A stretch of 64,000 bases of DNA from G965216905 sp965216905. GTDB taxonomy: Bacteria; Actinomycetota; Acidimicrobiia; Spongiisociales; ZC4RG35. Below the pieces are notes generated by a model. The model was not told the DNA's origin and did no database searches. It saw only the letters and a list, made by a program, of their open reading frames with translations. Shown here piece by piece: positions 63,401-64,000 of this stretch (position 1 is the stretch's first letter; every line of letters starts with the position of its first letter). The position numbers were made by a program, and so were the translations under genes. The stretch covers positions 248,001 through 312,000 of the forward strand of contig OZ244213.1 in NCBI GenBank assembly GCA_965216905.1, given 5' to 3'.

Positions 63401-63999
63401 TGCGGCAGATCGATTCGACCTCCCAGCGACACCTCGACCCCGACTGCTCCGAGGGAGCGTCAGCTCCCTCCTCCATTGCGGCCGAACGATGCCGTTCTCC
63501 TCCGCTCGAGCATCCAACTCCGAGGGAGCGTCAGCTCCCTCCTCCATTGCGGCCGATCAGCACCCCCACTCTCAAACCCCCAATCCCACCTCCGAGGGAG
63601 CGTCAGCTCCCTCCTCCATTGCGGCGTGTACGACCGGAACGTGATGTTGGTACCAAGCCCGATCGACTCCGAGGGAGCGTCAGCTCCCTCCTCCATTGCG
63701 GCCATCTGTTACTCCTCCGGTTGTCCATGCGAATGGGGGCTCCGAGGGAGCGTCAGCTCCCTCCTCCATTGCGGCTACTACGATGGCAGCCATCCAGGCC
63801 CATATCCTGAGCCACTCCGAGGGAGCGTCAGCTCCCTCCTCCATTGCGGCGACTCCGGTCAGTCCAACCCCAACTGTGAGGCGGTCGCTCCGAGGGAGCG
63901 TCAGCTCCCTCCTCCATTGCGGCCCAGTAGGATTCGGTGTTGGTGTTCGCCCATGCTGGGGAGCTCCGAGGGAGCGTCAGCTCCCTCCTCCATTGCGGC
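60413..63999 (+). CRISPR. CRISPR array, at least 49 repeats, open at the right edge
   Basis: Forty-nine copies of a 36-base repeat, beginning CTCCGAGGGAGC and ending CATTGCGGC, enclose 48 spacers of 35-43 bases. The first copy is at 60413-60448 and the last visible one at 63964-63999, so the array continues beyond the window. Forty-eight repeats are identical; only the copy at 62111 differs. Each repeat contains a strong hairpin, GAGGGAGC-GTCA-GCTCCCTC, suited to processing by a Cas6-type activity (here expected in Csb2). The leader end is next to cas2. In translation the repeats give recurring peptides in all frames, which are not genes. Confidence 0.98.
62111..62146 (+). repeat. Single variant repeat in the array (24th copy)
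   Basis: This copy has T instead of C at repeat position 25 (base 62135), giving CCTCTTCCAT in place of CCTCCTCCAT. The change lies outside the hairpin arms, in the 3' part that becomes the crRNA 5' side. It is the only sequence change among the 49 repeats seen. Confidence 0.95.
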
Positions 64000-64000
64000 T

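Noticed and set aside
60325..63810. Open frames through the CRISPR array with recurring peptides such as RGSVSSLLHCG and SEGASAPSSIAA
   Set aside because: They are translations of the 36-base repeat in different frames, broken by spacers, with no ribosome-binding site or protein family.

Overview
The window is about 64 kb of high-GC DNA with many GTG and TTG starts, frequent ATGA/GTGA/TGATG stop-start overlaps, and Shine-Dalgarno sites of the GGAG type. A DUF222-HNH gene under a mycobacterial-type LexA box, cysteine-containing SLH-like repeats and a PPi-type phosphofructokinase point to an actinobacterium. My guess is a member of the Acidimicrobiia, but this is inference without any marker gene. 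I saw no rRNA, tRNA, insertion sequence or integrase.

Layout. Positions 1-6.6 kb hold betaine and phosphonate-type metabolism: a ProW-like permease fragment, a methyltransferase/2-hydroxyacid dehydrogenase/PEP mutase operon, a BetA-like choline dehydrogenase and a homocysteine methyltransferase. Positions 6.8-10.9 kb hold an ABC-2 exporter divergent from a NarL-type two-component system. Positions 11-16.2 kb hold DUF3616 and DUF427 proteins, a DgcA-like flavoprotein and an MFS transporter. Positions 16.2-24.6 kb hold a FIST/histidine-kinase pair, a serine hydrolase lipoprotein, a four-gene operon (Asp-rich secreted protein, small membrane protein, ApbE, ferric-reductase-like protein) and a divergent OmpR-type two-component system. 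Positions 24.6-27.5 kb hold an NAD-binding protein, an FMN alpha-hydroxyacid dehydrogenase and isopentenyl-diphosphate isomerase.

Positions 27.5-43.2 kb are the least familiar part. They hold a secreted HExxHxxxxxH protease and a CHAT-family caspase-like protein with a C-terminal membrane/PH-like module. Convergent to these is a set of a MarR/GbsR-type regulator, an ABC-2 exporter and two giant proteins of 1249 and about 1476 residues that I cannot assign to any family. Positions 43.3-50.5 kb are mixed: a VOC protein, an ICL/PEP mutase-family enzyme, a truncated methyltransferase, a DUF222-HNH protein, a lipoprotein, an SLH protein, PPi-PFK and a PatB-like lyase.

Positions 50.5-64 kb are defence. 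A VapBC toxin-antitoxin pair with a PIN remnant is followed by a complete compact type I-G (formerly I-U) CRISPR-Cas operon: csb1, csb2, cas3, a small cas8-like gene, a cas4-cas1 fusion and cas2. It runs into an array of at least 49 repeats that continues past the right edge. The cas genes are tightly overlapped and probably form one transcript, with interference genes first and adaptation genes next to the array.
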